Source: Hemibagrus wyckioides
Taxonomy: Eukaryota; Chordata; Actinopteri; Siluriformes; Bagridae
Direction: 5' to 3'
NCBI RefSeq assembly: GCF_019097595.1
Contig: NC_080719.1
Coordinates: 17,703,001 to 17,767,000, forward strand
Length of the DNA stretch: 64,000 nucleotides
Numbering within the stretch: position 1 is the stretch's first letter; every line of letters begins with the position of its first letter. The notes beneath the pieces are model-generated. The model saw only the letters and a program-made list of their open reading frames with translations, had not been told where the DNA came from and made no database searches. Made by a program: the position numbers and the translations under genes. Positions 12,516 through 24,652 of this stretch are shown here, in pieces.

Positions 12516-14860
12516 CTAAGAAATAAGAAGAGATAACAGAATGTCATGTGCACTATGTTACACGTAGTCACATGAATGATGTTACAGGTCAAAATGTACA
12601 GAATGATAAAGTGATATATTTAATGTGCTGTGAGTTACATATAGTAAGAGTAAAATGCAGTGTTCAGAATTTCAGAAGAATCCTAAAGGATTTGTAAGAT
12701 AGACATGTGAAGACATGCGCGTATTGAGGGGTCTGATGGCCTGAGGGAAGAAGCTCCTCCTAAGTCTCTCAGTCACTTCATTTGATATTATTCTGAAAAT
12801 TTTACTTGTGAATCATGCCTTGTTAAGGTTTTTACTGTAGCACAGGTGAATTCTTTTGCAATCACAGCTTTTTATTAGCAATAAGTATTCCCCAGTAGTT
12901 ATCAATTTTCCTAAGATGAGTTTTGTTTGGATTCTGATAAATTTAAGAGGAGTTGCTGATCTTTAAACAGATTTTTCAGTCAGGCCAATGTGACATTTAA
13001 AGTATTAAACAGGATTAAATACTGTCTGTTATTATAGAAATTACAACTAGCCTGGCTTTTGTTAAGTAACTAGCTCAAACGTATGAATACATGTATTTTT
13101 TCCACAACACATTTCTCAGCACTATTGCAATAACCTGGCCTTGGATTTCGTCTATGCTAGAACGCTCACATAAATCAATCAGAAGAAAAGGCAAAGCATA
13201 AAGTGTGCGCCTGTCATCATCTCTCCTCGAATGACACACCGCTGTGAAGGCACATGGCTGAAGTGGGAGTTTTCCTCTGGGACAGCTTATGGGCTACTAC
13301 ACAATGTTCCACCTTGTCTGTGAAGACAGACCTTTCAAACAGCATATTATCACTCATGAAGGTCTGCACATTGCTCCTTTTAAGTATTTTCTGCTGACCC
13401 TTTTTTTGCATTCCACTTTATTTTTTTTTTTTGTGTGTGTCAGGATGTGTGTATGACTGATTTTGCAAGCGGCCAAATCTCGGTGTGTGAGTTTGGCTGT
13501 GTATTGGATTCCCGTGGCTCAGCACTGTGTAAATTATTCAGTGGTGGGATTCTGGCGGGTTTGGAAGTTTATTCGTTTAAGCTCCATCGCATGCTTCAAT
13601 TTTCACTTGCCACTGTTTGTATAAGAAATGCTTCACAGCCAAAGATTTATTTAGTACATGGGCATAACTATTTTTTTTTTTAGAATTATATCATAATTGG
13701 CATGAATGTGTATTGTAAATAGAATTTAATATGAATGTAATATCCATCTTACACTGACATAATACTGGTGTAAGTCATTTGGAGATATTTTTCTGATTCC
13801 ATTTACATACTGAAAGTTATTTTTACATATTGTTTACATTTCTGGAAGATAAGTAATCTTCTAAATAAATTCATCAAGAACACCGAGTTCATCTTTACAA
13901 CCAGTGCCTCTGTGGACTAAGCAATGCTAAGTCATACATGATCCTGCAGATTTGTTGTTGTGTTATATAATCCATGTTATTTCTGTGTTCAAGACAGAAA
14001 TCATAAAAGTGGATTATTAGAGTGATGTCCATTATACAGACCGCCTTTCAACGAACAACGATATCAAAGCTATTACTGGAAGCATGCGTTCAGATCGAGG
14101 AGAATACAATAAAGAGATAGTAGCGGTGCACTCACAGACTCTCAAGGGGTTCATGAAGCTGAAAACAAATCGGTTTTTATGCCCAACCCCCCCATATTAA
14201 ATGTGATTTAATATTCAAAAAAGAAAAATAATAATTTAAAATACACAATGTGAATCAATGCTAATTATATTTAGGTTTCCGTACACTCTTTTAGAATAAA
14301 AGCTTTGCCTGAATCAACCAGGCTTGTTGATCTCTAACCATAAGATACCAGACAACCATACACACATCACAGTCTGGAATTACACTATAAGCTAATCAAC
14401 GACTAACACAACATTTACCAGTAGTCATAATAAATAACGGGACACCGCAACTAGCACTATGGCTGCTAATGCTTACTTGTGAAAGCAAAGCGAAACAGCT
14501 AATCAATTACGGACGTAAGTCAAGGAGAAAGTCCACATCAGCTGCTTTATAGCTGCCGACTCATTAGAATGGGAGAAGTCAGGAGTCACGCTACAGGATC
14601 AATACCTTATACAAAAGTCAGCTGATTATTTTATACAGAATCCAATACCTCGGGAATCCTTTAGCAAAATGGGGATTCGGAGACTAAAAGAAAACTTGCT
14701 GAAGGCTGTGGTAGAAAAGATTTCTTTCAGATTTATCCAGGAGGTCTTTGTTTTTTTTATTAGGAGACATTTTACTTATCCAAAGGAAAAAAAGGTTAAA
14801 TCTGGCTCCTGAAGGTTTATGTAAAGATCAACCATAGAGGGATTATCAGAAGTAAAACCC
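12516..14860. other. Non-coding stretch with weak repeat scraps
   Basis: A short segment near 12715-12775 resembles a dispersed fish repeat with the phrase 'GGTCTGATGGCCTGAGGGAA'. Otherwise the DNA is AT-rich with no supported gene. Confidence 0.4.
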
Positions 14861-14864
14861 CCTG

Positions 14865-15118
14865 AGAAAGTCATCCTTGGTTCGATCCAAGCTGCATGTT
14901 CTTCCCATGTTCATGTTCCTCCAGCTGTCTGAAAACATGTTGCTAAATGGACTGTTATTTGTAAGAAATTACCCATAGGTGTGAATGTGTGTGGGTTTGG
15001 TGCCCTGTGATGGACTGCTGAATTCTCCTGCATTGTGCCCAGTGTTAATGGGATTGTCTTGGGATCCACCGTGATCCTGATCAGGACAAAGTGGTACCTG
15101 AAGATGAGGTAATACGTA
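14865..15118 (+). repeat. Diverged tRNA-derived SINE-like copy
   Basis: A B-box-like 'TTGGTTCGATCC' near 14878 is followed by 'GTTCTTCCCATGTTCATGTT' and by 'GTGCCCTGTGATGGACTG' near 15001, both parts of the common fish SINE body. The tail near 15070-15110 is heavily worn. Confidence 0.55.
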
Positions 15119-16650
15119 AAACGTTTAATAAGAGATCCATCTGGAAGGATACAGAGACACGTCAGGGTCTAGATTGTATTTTTCTCTAAGAATTCTGAGA
15201 AGAATTATGAGGCCTTACACTTTTGTGTGTCATTTTTTTTCCAAACCAAAACCAATTGAATTTGCTCAACTGAATCGTGTTTCATTGAGACTATGGCAGC
15301 TTCAGGAAAATGTTGACAGGATGGCTACACAGACAGCCAGAGAGAACGTTTCAGACATCCATACACAGCTCAGAGTCCAACACAGTTTGGAGATATTTTC
15401 CAGCGCAAACACACCTGTTTCAACTCATCATTTATTAAATGAGGCTTTGGTGGAAAAATTGAAAACAGATTCATATCATGGGTGATATTTCATCATAAAC
15501 CTCCAGTTGTTCCCAGGAAGAGGCCAAAACAATATAAATCCCTGATTTGGACAGATAGGCCATATAAATATCAGCACTTTACTTCCTAAATACAGTGACA
15601 GACTTCATTTGCACTTCAGTTATTCCTTTACACATTACTTCTAATCTAGGACATGAAATATTTTAACCCTGGTTAAAGAAGTCCAAATTTAGACCAATAA
15701 CAACTGACATACTCATCCTAAATGGACCTTAAACCATCATATTGTAATACATGAAACTTGTATAACAGATTTGGTAAGCAGCACACAGATCTGATTTGCA
15801 AATGTTGTATGTTCAGAGAATGGAAGTTAGTAGAACCAGTTACTATGAGAAGTTGAACTCATGTTTTCCCACCCATAACCTCAGCTGTATGTTGTTCTAC
15901 ACAGAAAGCCATAAGAGACAAGTCATCTTCACAAATCGACCCTCCTTCTGCAGCTGAGGAAGCAATGTAAACAGCTAGCAGCTGTTTCTTGCATTCAATT
16001 AAATCAGTTTTAAAGGCCTCTCGGTAAATGTTGCAGTAATTGGCTGTAAATATGGTCTAGTGAGTTCAATGGCATGGCAATAAAAATCTAGCACCTTGGC
16101 AATTTCTCGAATCTAATGATAATAGAGCTGAGGCTCTGTTTCAGAGCAGAGATCTGAAGAGATCTGCTTGGAGGCAGTAGAGCAGTCCAAGTTCTCACCG
16201 AATACAAGACCAAGTGCATGCCAGACCACCCTGAAATGAATGTGTGCACATGCATGGAATGATTGTAGGATTAGATTTCGACATTAAAATGTAAATAACT
16301 CTGATATCAAAGAATCCTTAAGATTTAACTTTAGATTTGAGATTTGGCTGAGGTGTACAACCTAAACAAAATATAAGTACAGAGCTAAAAGGCGCTTGTG
16401 CTGTGGCAGTTTTGGGATTTAAACCTCACAAATGTCCAGTCCACTATCCGTAACACTACATGCTAACAGAAAGTGATGGGTTTTCATACTAATATATTGG
16501 AAGGCAAACTGCTTAACAAACTGTTTGAAAATGTATGCCCTGTAATTTATACCCTGCAGGTTAAAGAGCAGTAGGTAGGAACATGCTTCAGTGTTGATGA
16601 ACATCTCCACCTTGTGGCCAAGACTAGGATTAATCCTAGCTTCTAAGCCT
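15119..16650. other. Non-coding stretch, nothing recognised
   Basis: The longest frame (15174-15485, plus) has no similarity I recognise and no splice context, and is taken as chance. No RNA gene or named repeat was seen. Confidence 0.45.
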
Positions 16651-16654
16651 CCAA

Positions 16655-16800
16655 TTCCCAAACCTGGTCCAGGATGAGATCCTGTCTGTCCAGATCATTT
16701 TACTGGTTTCTTCTCTCCAAAACATATGTGATTCAACTAATCAGCTAATTAGCAACCTTTAATTTAAGTTTAATCAGGTGTGTTTGGAACAGAGAAGTGC
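16655..16800. repeat. Short palindromic-type dispersed fish repeat
   Basis: It begins 'TTCCCAAACCTGGTCCAGGA', has 'CAGCTAATTAGCAA' in the middle and ends 'AATCAGGTGTGTTTGGAACA', a pattern seen in a very abundant short fish repeat. Recognition is by motif only. Confidence 0.55.
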
Positions 16801-17655
16801 TGTACAGTGCTGGGGGAACTCGCTTGAACAAGGAGCAGTGAGGGAAACCTGTCTGTGTAAGCCAAGACACAGGAAGTTGTCAGAGGGGGTCTTCACATTG
16901 GGCACATTTGCTGAAGTCCAAAACCGTGTATGAGTGTTCCCGGTGCCACAGCAGTGTTGGTCTGGTTCCAGAGTCACCATTTTAAAAAAAAAAAAAGATT
17001 TTTGTGCTATTATTTGCAGTAAGGTATCTCACCTCTTCTTTGTCCCAAAACGTTCCCCTGACACCCATGGAACACGAGAGTTGTGGAAACTAATGATGCC
17101 ATCAGCTAAAACAAGTACACAGTTTACTTCCTGAACAAGCGCAGAGCCATTTACGAGTTGCATTCACATTTACGGGAATCACAGCGCAGTTCAAGTGCAA
17201 ACAAACACACGCCACCTCTTCCAGGTAATCCGGGTTCAGTGCTGTGTTGCACTTCCTGATCTGCAGGACAGTTTTCAGATGACCAGTGTTGTGAACTATA
17301 TCACCAACCTAGAACTTCCCTGCCATCCCATTACGCATCAGGATAAAAAGAAAATAATAAAATTCTAGAGAAAATTTATATTTTATAATAATCCAAATAC
17401 ATATAAATCAGCAGTTACCTTTCTGATTTGTGTGTGTTCTACTTGATCTCTGTTGCTTACTCACTCAATTTTAGTAACTGCTTTTTCCGAGCCAGGGTCA
17501 TGATGGACTGAGCAAAGGGTATATAATCTTTTGCTCTCAGTACAGCCAAAATGCAAGGGTGAATAACATGCAAATGACATGCAAATAAATGCAATTTATT
17601 TAGCATTATTAAACACTAATCTAGCATAAAACACTATTCAAAAGACATTTTCTTC
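16801..17655. other. Spacer downstream of ndufa11
   Basis: AT-rich sequence without a supported gene. A fragment at 17456-17525 resembles the tail of a SINE body. The ndufa11 3' end is reached at about 17660 on the minus strand. Confidence 0.4.
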
Positions 17656-17666
17656 TTTCATAAAGA

Positions 17667-17672
17667 TTTATT
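17667..17672 (-). promoter_or_regulatory. ndufa11: Poly(A) signal of ndufa11
   Basis: AATAAA on the minus strand about 40 bases after the ndufa11 stop codon, which gives a very short 3' UTR. Confidence 0.6.
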
Positions 17673-17711
17673 TAAGTAATATACAATATGAACACAACAA
17701 TAGTTTAGGTT

Positions 17712-20705
17712 TCACAGTCTGGGTTCACTATACAACTTCCAGCCCTCTTTCTTTCCAACTTTAGTGAGCATGGCGACGATCCCCAGTCCCAGACAAGCGC
17801 ATGTGCCTGTCATAACACTGTGAGCTGTACAGAAAACAGGAACAAAATAAACACAGCACATTAGACATGTTTATTCTTACTCTTTTCAGACATCAAAAAC
17901 AAAGATCATGTCTATAAAATTATCATCATATCTGATTTACTCACTTCGCGCCCCAAGAAAGGCTCCTGATGCACATCCACCAAGGAAGTAGTTGGTGGGA
18001 TCATCAGGCGCGTCCCTCACATGCGCACTCAGGCAAGTGGTGATTCCAAATATCGCTCCCAGAGATGCTGAAAACAACACAAACAGGTCACAAAGAGTTA
18101 GCTTTAGTTATCACCACCAAACAACTCTTTGTTTAAGTGTTCACATTCTTTTCTGCTGCTTTAAAGATTTTCAGACAAGACATATGATGAGCAATCCAAA
18201 AGAGCTATTCAGACTAGCAGATAATCACTACAGTGCATAATCTCATACAGTGCAGGTCAGTTCTGGGTGAAACTTTTTACAGCAGCAGCTGTTTCCACTA
18301 TGTCTGACAGTGTGTTTGAAAACAAGGTGCATGTGGGTGTTGTTTAAATACAGCTCAATGACGTGAGACACTGCGTGATAGAGCAAACTGAAGAACCTTG
18401 TGTACTAGCATGAAGTAATCCAGTTGAGATGGAACTATCTTCGAATATAAATCAGTCACTTTAATAACAGAGCACTAGAAGAAAAAAAAAATCATAACCC
18501 ACATTTCTATATCCTTATTTACTTTGGGGTTTATTGCACAAATAATAGGTGAAACTGGTCTTAGGAAAATAGGAAGGCTAACACTGTATCCTCACTTTAA
18601 GCAGCTGGAGATACTTCAAGAGTACACAAGAGAAACAAATATATATGAAATATGCTATTATATACAAGATGTACAGTGCAGATTAATAAGTGCATCTACC
18701 GAAGCATAGGCTAATTTGTATTGCATATTTAATACTACATATCAATCTAATTTTCCAATTTTCAGCAATGTTCTGCTAAATTCTAACATTAAACATCTCA
18801 AATTCACTGATCAGAGTTAAACCTGAAGGGTGATCGTTTAGCCACATATAAATAAAACAATTAAAAATAATTAAAATTTATATTGCACTTTTTGATAATG
18901 GCCAAATGGAACATATGTTAATCATGTCACATGCACTTGAAAAATCTTGTAAGGATTAATGTTATTTATATATAAAAACAACAGTTTCATTACTTACCCA
19001 TCGTGACGGTGCCATTTGCTGCCCTGGTCAATGCCTCAAGTGAAGTTTCAGGCCGGATTAACACAATATGATATGCTGAGCCAACCAGCCCTAAAGCCAA
19101 AAGATTTATACAATCATATAAAACATTCATTTTAAATAAGAAAAAAAGATGCAGTTATTGTAAAGCAACCATTTCTTTGCAAAACCTCAAACTGATTTGC
19201 TGTAAGAAACTCACGCCAAGTTACATTTATTGTTCATCTTATATTAGTCTGTGCATTTATTTACTTATGTGAAGATTACCAGGGTGGGTCACTATGCCTT
19301 ATTGGCCATTGAACAGTATGTCTGAAAGGGCATCATTGCAGATATTTTCTAGGTCACTTAAACTGAGAAACCATTTAATGACAGTAAGAGACAGAGGAGC
19401 AAGGTGAGGTTTAAAGATAGAGAAGTAAAGTTTAGGTTTAAAGACAGTGGTAAGAGATAGAGGAGTAAGCTGGGGTTAAGTAAGAGATAGAGGAGTAAGC
19501 TTTAGGTTTAAAGACAGGGGTAAGAGAGAGAAGAAAGCTTTAGGTTTAAAGACAGATGTAAGAGATAGAGGAATAAGCTTTAGGTTTAAAGACAGGGGTA
19601 AGAGAGAGGAGAAAGCTTTAGGTTTAAAGACGGAGGTAAGAGCTAGAGGAGTAAGCTGGGGTTAAGTAAGAGCTAGAGGAGTAAGCTGGGGTTAAGTAAG
19701 AGACAGAGGAGTAAGCTGGGGTTAAGTAAGAGACAGAGGAGTAAGCTGGGGTTAAGTAAGAGACAGAGGAGTAAGCTGGGGTTAAGTAAGAGACAGAGGA
19801 GTAAGCTTTAGGTTTAAAGACAGGGGTAAGAGAGAGGAGAAAGGTAAGGATGCAGAGGGTAAAAGTAAGAGGACAAATTTGGGGTTTAAAAACAGGGGTA
19901 AGAGATAGAGGAGAAAGCTGGGATTAAGTAAGAGAGAGGAGCAAGCTTTAAATTTAAAGACGGGGTAAGAGATAGAGGAGAAAGCTGGGGTTAAGTAAGA
20001 GAGAGGAGTAAGCTTTAGGTGTAAAGACAGTGGTAAAGGATAGAGGAGAAAGCTTTAGGTTTAAAGAAAGGGGTAAGAGATAGAGGAGAAAGCTGGGGTT
20101 AAGTAAGAGAGAGGAGTAAGCTTTAGGATTAAAGACCGTGGTAAAGGATAGAGGAGAAAGCTTTAGGTTTAAAGAAAGGGGTAAGAGATAGAGGAGAAAG
20201 CTGGGGTTAAGTAAGTAAGAGATAGAGGAGTAAGCTTTAGGTTTAAAGACAGGGGTAAGAGAGAGGAGAAAGTTAAGGATGCAGAGGGTAAGAGTAAGAG
20301 GACAAATTGAGGATTTAAAGACAGGAGTAAGAAATAGAGTAGAAAGTAAAGTTTCAAGGCATAACTAAGGTACAGAGGAGAATGCTGGAGTTTTTCATAT
20401 AAACCACGAGTTTAACATATACTCACGTGCTCCTGTACTAAATCACTGAATATTTTAAAGCGTTTTTAATATAATGTTAGTTCAGATGTTAGCTAACTAG
20501 TTATGCGCTCAGCTAGGTTACTAGCATGTTAGCGCTAGCTAGGTTCTCCGCTTCTCACTAAACCCCATCTCCAGTTTGGAAAAGGAAATACTGAAATACA
20601 GCAGCAAAAATATCGCAGGTGCTCACCAAGGGCAGTGCCCAGCTTGGTGGTAATCCATGTTTTCCCAACACAATCTTTCCCCTCTTCGAGGTCCCAGTAA
20701 CCCAT
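17712..20705 (-). CDS. ndufa11: NADH dehydrogenase 1 alpha subcomplex subunit 11
   Basis: Accessory subunit of mitochondrial complex I, in the inner membrane, with a role in assembly and stability and not in catalysis. Coding exons on the minus strand are 20627-20705, 18998-19090, 17945-18067 and 17712-17824, and join to 135 codons plus stop. Every junction is GT-AG and all three introns are phase 1. The protein starts [12 protein letters not shown] and has the family hallmarks: Cys12, the '[16 protein letters not shown]' stretch at residues 66-81, '[10 protein letters not shown]' at 83-92, and a C-terminal 'GKKEGWKLY'. Glycine-rich hydrophobic segments near 23-38, 56-71, 84-97 and 102-120 fit the four-helix Tim17/22/23-like fold. 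The length is close to the human protein (141 aa). An upstream in-frame ATG (20729) exists, but the MGYWD start matches the family. Intron 1 carries a large minisatellite. The gene is divergent from vmac, as in human 19p13.3. Confidence 0.97.
19381..20390. repeat. Higher-order minisatellite in ndufa11 intron 1
   Basis: A purine-rich array on the plus strand is built from blocks of about 25-40 bases. Five 30-base units lie end to end at 19651-19800; the last four (from 19681, 19711, 19741 and 19771) are identical. A 108-base compound unit begins at 19984 and repeats from 20092, ending at 20200, with only a few differences. A longer block at about 19805-19890 recurs at about 20235-20320. The whole array lies inside intron 1 (19091-20626), so it is transcribed as a pyrimidine-rich repeat in the ndufa11 pre-mRNA. 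Confidence 0.95.
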
Positions 20706-20730
20706 TGTGGACGAAACAAGGACACACAAC

Positions 20731-20740
20731 TCTCGCGAGA
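20731..20740 (-). promoter_or_regulatory. ndufa11: TCTCGCGAGA promoter element of ndufa11
   Basis: A perfect 10-base palindrome TCTCGCGAGA lies 26 bases upstream of the ndufa11 start codon, followed by a second GCGCGAGA at 20747-20754. This element is known to drive CpG-rich housekeeping promoters and to be bound by BANP when unmethylated. Its place beside the start of a mitochondrial housekeeping gene fits. Binding here is inferred. Confidence 0.7.
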
Positions 20741-21548
20741 CTACAGCGCGAGATTCAGTAATCCTTCGTTCAGTGCTGGTATTAGCGCCCTCTTCAGGAC
20801 ACGTTGGTAAAACGTGGCCTTGAGCATACTTCCTTCTATGTCTTCTAATATTATATAAAATATTTTTTATATAATAATAATGCTACTACTACTACTACTA
20901 ATAATAATAAAATAATCTATAGTAATAATAATAATAGTCTTTATTACGTGCATGTCAAACATGATACTCTTATAGACAGAATCCAACAAACATTTGTCTG
21001 CCTTTTCCCATGAAACTTAAAATGCCCATCCATCCAGTACGTATATGGATTATTCAAAATCCCATGCCCTGCCCATCCATCCAGAAAAAAAAGGTGTGAA
21101 TAGATGTCATGTTTTTAGGGCATATTTTCTTGCCAAAACTGTTTAATGGACATTATTTAAAAAAGAGTGTTATTTAAGAAATACAATGTGTAAGAGGTCA
21201 TGCAATATTTTCACTACTCATCATAAACTAAAAAACAAAACAAAACAAAACAAAAAACATCGGTGTATATTTCCTGGAACAAGACATAATAACATGCCTA
21301 CCAAACCCATTAGCCCAGTGTACCAGATTCACATCCACATTTTTTAAGGAACTGCTTTATTCTGTGGTGCTCTACAGTGAGGTTATAATGAATACCTTTA
21401 ATTTACTTAAATATAGCGTACACGATGAAAATTATCATTTGTAAATTTCTAACAAATGACTTGTCCTTTAATTCCACCTCTTTATAACAAGTGTCAATGC
21501 CACCTATTGAGTCAGAGAATAAATAACAAAGGATAGTTAAAGAACTAT

Positions 21549-21590
21549 GTGTTTATTAAACGTGTGTTTATTAAACGTGTGTTTATTAAA
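21549..21590. repeat. 14-base tandem repeat, three units
   Basis: Three successive copies of a unit reading GTGTTTATTAAAC with one linking base. Confidence 0.85.
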
Positions 21591-21768
21591 ATAATTTTTG
21601 TAATTAACACACAAATTTTCGTGAATCTGGAATAGATTATTAGGTGAAAATGGTGTATAAATACTCCAAACTACGATGCATACAATCTACTGAATGAATG
21701 TTATGTTACTCCTTAGTAAAAGGAAATAACCAAAAAATAAAACCCTGGACCTTTGGACACTTGAAAAT

Positions 21769-21791
21769 CTCTCTCTCTCTCTCTCTCTCTC
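21769..21791. repeat. (TC)n microsatellite
   Basis: About eleven TC units. Confidence 0.85.
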
Positions 21792-22012
21792 GTGTTTTAT
21801 TAGTTGATCTAGATTACGGCTGCACAGTCTTAAAAGTCTCATATAATCTTCCTGCCTTTATCATAACTAATATCACAACAAAGATGTAAATTCTAAATAA
21901 GAATTTACAAACGACTGAAATATGCGGATATGAAATGCAGAACTGAAATAGACAGAAGTACATATTTGATTAAAACAGTTAAGATCCGTGTGTATGCTTA
22001 ACATTTACTTAT

Positions 22013-22043
<31 letters not shown>

Positions 22044-22100
22044 TTAATTAATTAATTAATTAAAATAAATAAATAAATAATAATAATGATGATGATGACT
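22013..22100. repeat. Compound tetranucleotide array
   Basis: TAAC units are followed by TAAT, AAAT and then ATG-type units, all contiguous. Confidence 0.85.
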
Positions 22101-22371
22101 GTAATCATACAAGAAAATTTGGATAACCACCGAACCCCTTACTGCGTCCATGTTACGTTATTAGCCACAGAAAATGGCTAATAGCAATTTTGTACACATA
22201 GTGCACTAAATATGTTCTTATAAGGCGCTATTTCTTATGCTAAATAGTGCACTTTTTTAGTGAGTAAGGATCATTTTGGTACTTAGCCATTGCTGTGATT
22301 TTGGTGCTTTACTTCCGGGGCGGAGCAGCCACAGGTTGCTTGGTTTCCAATGAATCAAATCAGTGAATCAT

Positions 22372-22800
22372 TTAGTTCACCAATAAGATCCGACTCTTTC
22401 AGCTTCGAAGCGGTTTACAGACTTTTTTTGTCATAATCCAAAGATATAAATTACATATTAATATATAAAGATATATATAAAATAAATTATGAGACATTTC
22501 CAAGTTTCACCGCTATATCCTTTCATAAACATGGCCGCATAGACACTCGTGCTGTGTAGACAGACGAAGAAACGGAAAATGATCGAAATAATTATCAAAA
22601 GCAACACCAAGTGTCATCGCGACTACAGCACTTACTACAGATGAATCGAAGTGAGATGTCCAATTTATTTTTAATTAAATGCAATACACTGCTTGAGTAA
22701 AGTATACGGGGGGAAAAAAACCCTGCTCATATGTGCGAGTCGGCTCTCTATGTTCACCTAAAAGAGCCAGGTCAAAGAGTCGACTCGTTGTCGAACGACA
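22372..22800 (+). mobile_element. Short transposon-like repeat, copy 1 (upstream of vmac)
   Basis: The left edge near 22385-22412 reads AAGATCCGACTCTTTCAGC followed by TTCGAAG, and the right edge near 22757-22797 reads CCTAAAAGAGCC...AGTCGACTCGTTG. Both edges have close matches in the same orientation at 28074-28105 and 28376-28411, while the interiors differ. The edges contain near-palindromic AAGAGCCGACTCTT-type motifs. The superfamily is not known to me; a small non-autonomous DNA transposon is the likeliest explanation. Confidence 0.55.
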
Positions 22801-23099
22801 CATCTCTAGCTTGTTGCGAAGTTGCTGAAGCTAACGAGTGCGAGAGAGTGAAAAATAAGAACAGTACAATAGATTATTATATTATTGTCGTTATTTTTAA
22901 AGATTGTACAGTAATAGTTAGTATTTGTAGAATAGTCCTCTCGTCGCCAAGACTTGTGGGTGGACAGGAGGTGATGCTGTAACGCTGATTAGGAGCATCA
23001 ATGCTTCAAGACGAGACTGAACGGCTAAAATATAGCTAGCTATTAGTTAGCTAGCTTGCTACGCTAAAGTCACCGCTTAGTGCCAATGAAGCTGAAGTA

Positions 23100-23168
23100 A
23101 TTGCTCGGACAGTTCTTGTGCATGTGACTCAGCTAATAGCAGGCTGCTAATCGGGGCGGACTGAACGG
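23100..23168 (+). other. vmac: Candidate non-coding first exon of vmac (3' edge)
   Basis: The sequence ...GAACGG is followed by a strong donor GTAAGTATG at 23169, and an acceptor ...CCCTGACAG ends at 23325, 10 bases before the vmac start codon. This implies a 157-base intron in the 5' UTR. The left edge of the exon is unknown, so the start given is nominal. Confidence 0.4.
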
Positions 23169-23335
23169 GTAAGTATGTATGTAGGTTGAAGGATAGACAG
23201 CTAGCTACCAGCTGTCAGCACCCGAGACCAGCATCACTGATGATGTGTTTGCGCTCCCTCAGGCCAGTCTCGTTAATAACACATGCTGATCGATTGATCT
23301 CAATTCTGTTAATACTCCCTGACAGGTTCGTTGAC

Positions 23336-24652
23336 ATGTCGTCTCCATCACCAGTACAAATAAGGGAGGCGAACGCGCATCTTGCTGCTCTGCACAGGCG
23401 AGTCGCTGACCTGGAGCAGAAACTCGAGGCAGCCGAGAACACACTGCGGGAGCAGGCTGAGAGTCTGATCCGAAAAGACGAACAACTCAGGGCAGCTACA
23501 CAGGAAATAACCGAGAACAAGGACAGGTAAAATACAAATACCCTGTGCATATCATAAGGCCTAGAGCTATTTAATTATACGTCACACATACATCATCTAT
23601 TCGTCGCTGTACTTTGAAGTGGCCAGTAGGCGTTCCTATCCTTCTGGTTGCCATAGTAATAGCGTTTAGAGTGGGTGATGTAACTAGCATTCGAAATCAG
23701 TGATCTTGCCGCTAAAATGAAATATTGTGGAGGAAGATTTAGTTTTATAAAGGATGAAGGAGAAGAAGCAGTGTGCGCTCCACAGATCACGTGTGCTCTA
23801 CTGTCTTCACTCCCATTGGGAGTCGCTCCATATATGCATTAAATTCAACTTTTGTCAACTTTGTCACATCACTGGACACGCCCACATCTGGTCACCAAAG
23901 GTGTTCTGGACACGCCCACATCTGGTAGCCAAAGATGGCTGTTGTGCATGTTGCCAGCGTTCATCGAAAATGAATGATCTCTGGTCAGTGTCGTTTTGAG
24001 CCTCTGTGTGTGTACGTAGCATAACCCTTGTGCCATGTTAGCAACTTCTCAGTGGATACTAGTACTGTTCACAGGTCTTAGTGTCTTAGGGCAGTTGAGA
24101 CAGGGAATAATATCTGAAATAACCATCCACCTGTTTTTATAGAGCAGTCTATTTGTTATGCCAGGGGTGTGTATGTGTAAGTAATTTTATATTAGCAAAC
24201 ATGAAGTATTGTAACAGAGTGAATTCCCATTCGGTTCGTGTCAATTGATATTTCACTGTTGTAATCAAGTAGTCTCTTTTTCCATTCTGTTTTGAAGGGA
24301 GATCTCCTACCTCCATGAGAAGCTTTGTCAGTCAGAGGAATCCATTCAGAAACTCCAGCACATGGTGAAGGAGAAGGATTCCCTGATTGGGCAGTTGCAG
24401 CACCGCTGCCAGCTGTTGGACAACATCTGCAAAAGCCGTCCTCTGTTAGATAGCATGCTGGCCCAGATGGCTGAGGCTGAGAGAATGGGGCCTGTTATTG
24501 ACTTGGTAAATGCTACAGCGGACACTTCGCTCACGGATGGAGAGTCCAACTGCAGCCCCTGCGGCCTCTCAAATCACAAAGACTTTTCACTCAGCGAGGA
24601 TGACATGGACGATCCAGAGCTAGAGGGCGTGATGTTTGGAACAACAGTATGA
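23336..24652 (+). CDS. vmac: Vimentin-type intermediate filament-associated coiled-coil protein
   Basis: Small coiled-coil protein; the mammalian member was found with vimentin filaments, and its precise role is poorly known. Coding exons are 23336-23526 and 24298-24652, joined in phase 2 across a GT-AG intron of 771 bases, giving 181 residues. Residues 1-20 ([20 protein letters not shown]) are almost the same as the human start, and the protein ends in the same tail VFGTTV/MFGTTV. A long heptad-rich coiled coil runs from about residue 12 to 120, including '[20 protein letters not shown]' and '[20 protein letters not shown]', then an acidic tail ([12 protein letters not shown]). An ATG further upstream is in frame, but the conserved MSSPSP start is preferred. 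It lies head to head with ndufa11 and tail to tail with larp6. Confidence 0.95.
23872..23939. repeat. 34-base direct duplication in the vmac intron
   Basis: Two tandem copies, each beginning CTGGACACGCCCACATCTGG, are offset by 34 bases and differ at a few positions. Confidence 0.85.

Larger units (their letters stand above)
20790..22370. other. Spacer between ndufa11 and vmac with simple repeats
   Basis: It holds ACT/AAT triplets (20880-20935), CAAAA units (about 21234-21255), three tandem 14-base units containing 'GTTTATTAAAC' (21549-21590), a TC run (21769-21791), and TAAC/TTAA/AAAT tetranucleotide runs (22013-22100). No coding frame is supported. Confidence 0.6.

Noticed and set aside
14865..14900. 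Possible tRNA gene suggested by GGTTCGATCC
   Set aside because: No cloverleaf could be formed around it, and the following sequence is SINE body.
23215..23550. 111-codon minus-strand frame antisense to vmac exon 1
   Set aside because: Shadow of the well-supported vmac coding exon on the plus strand.
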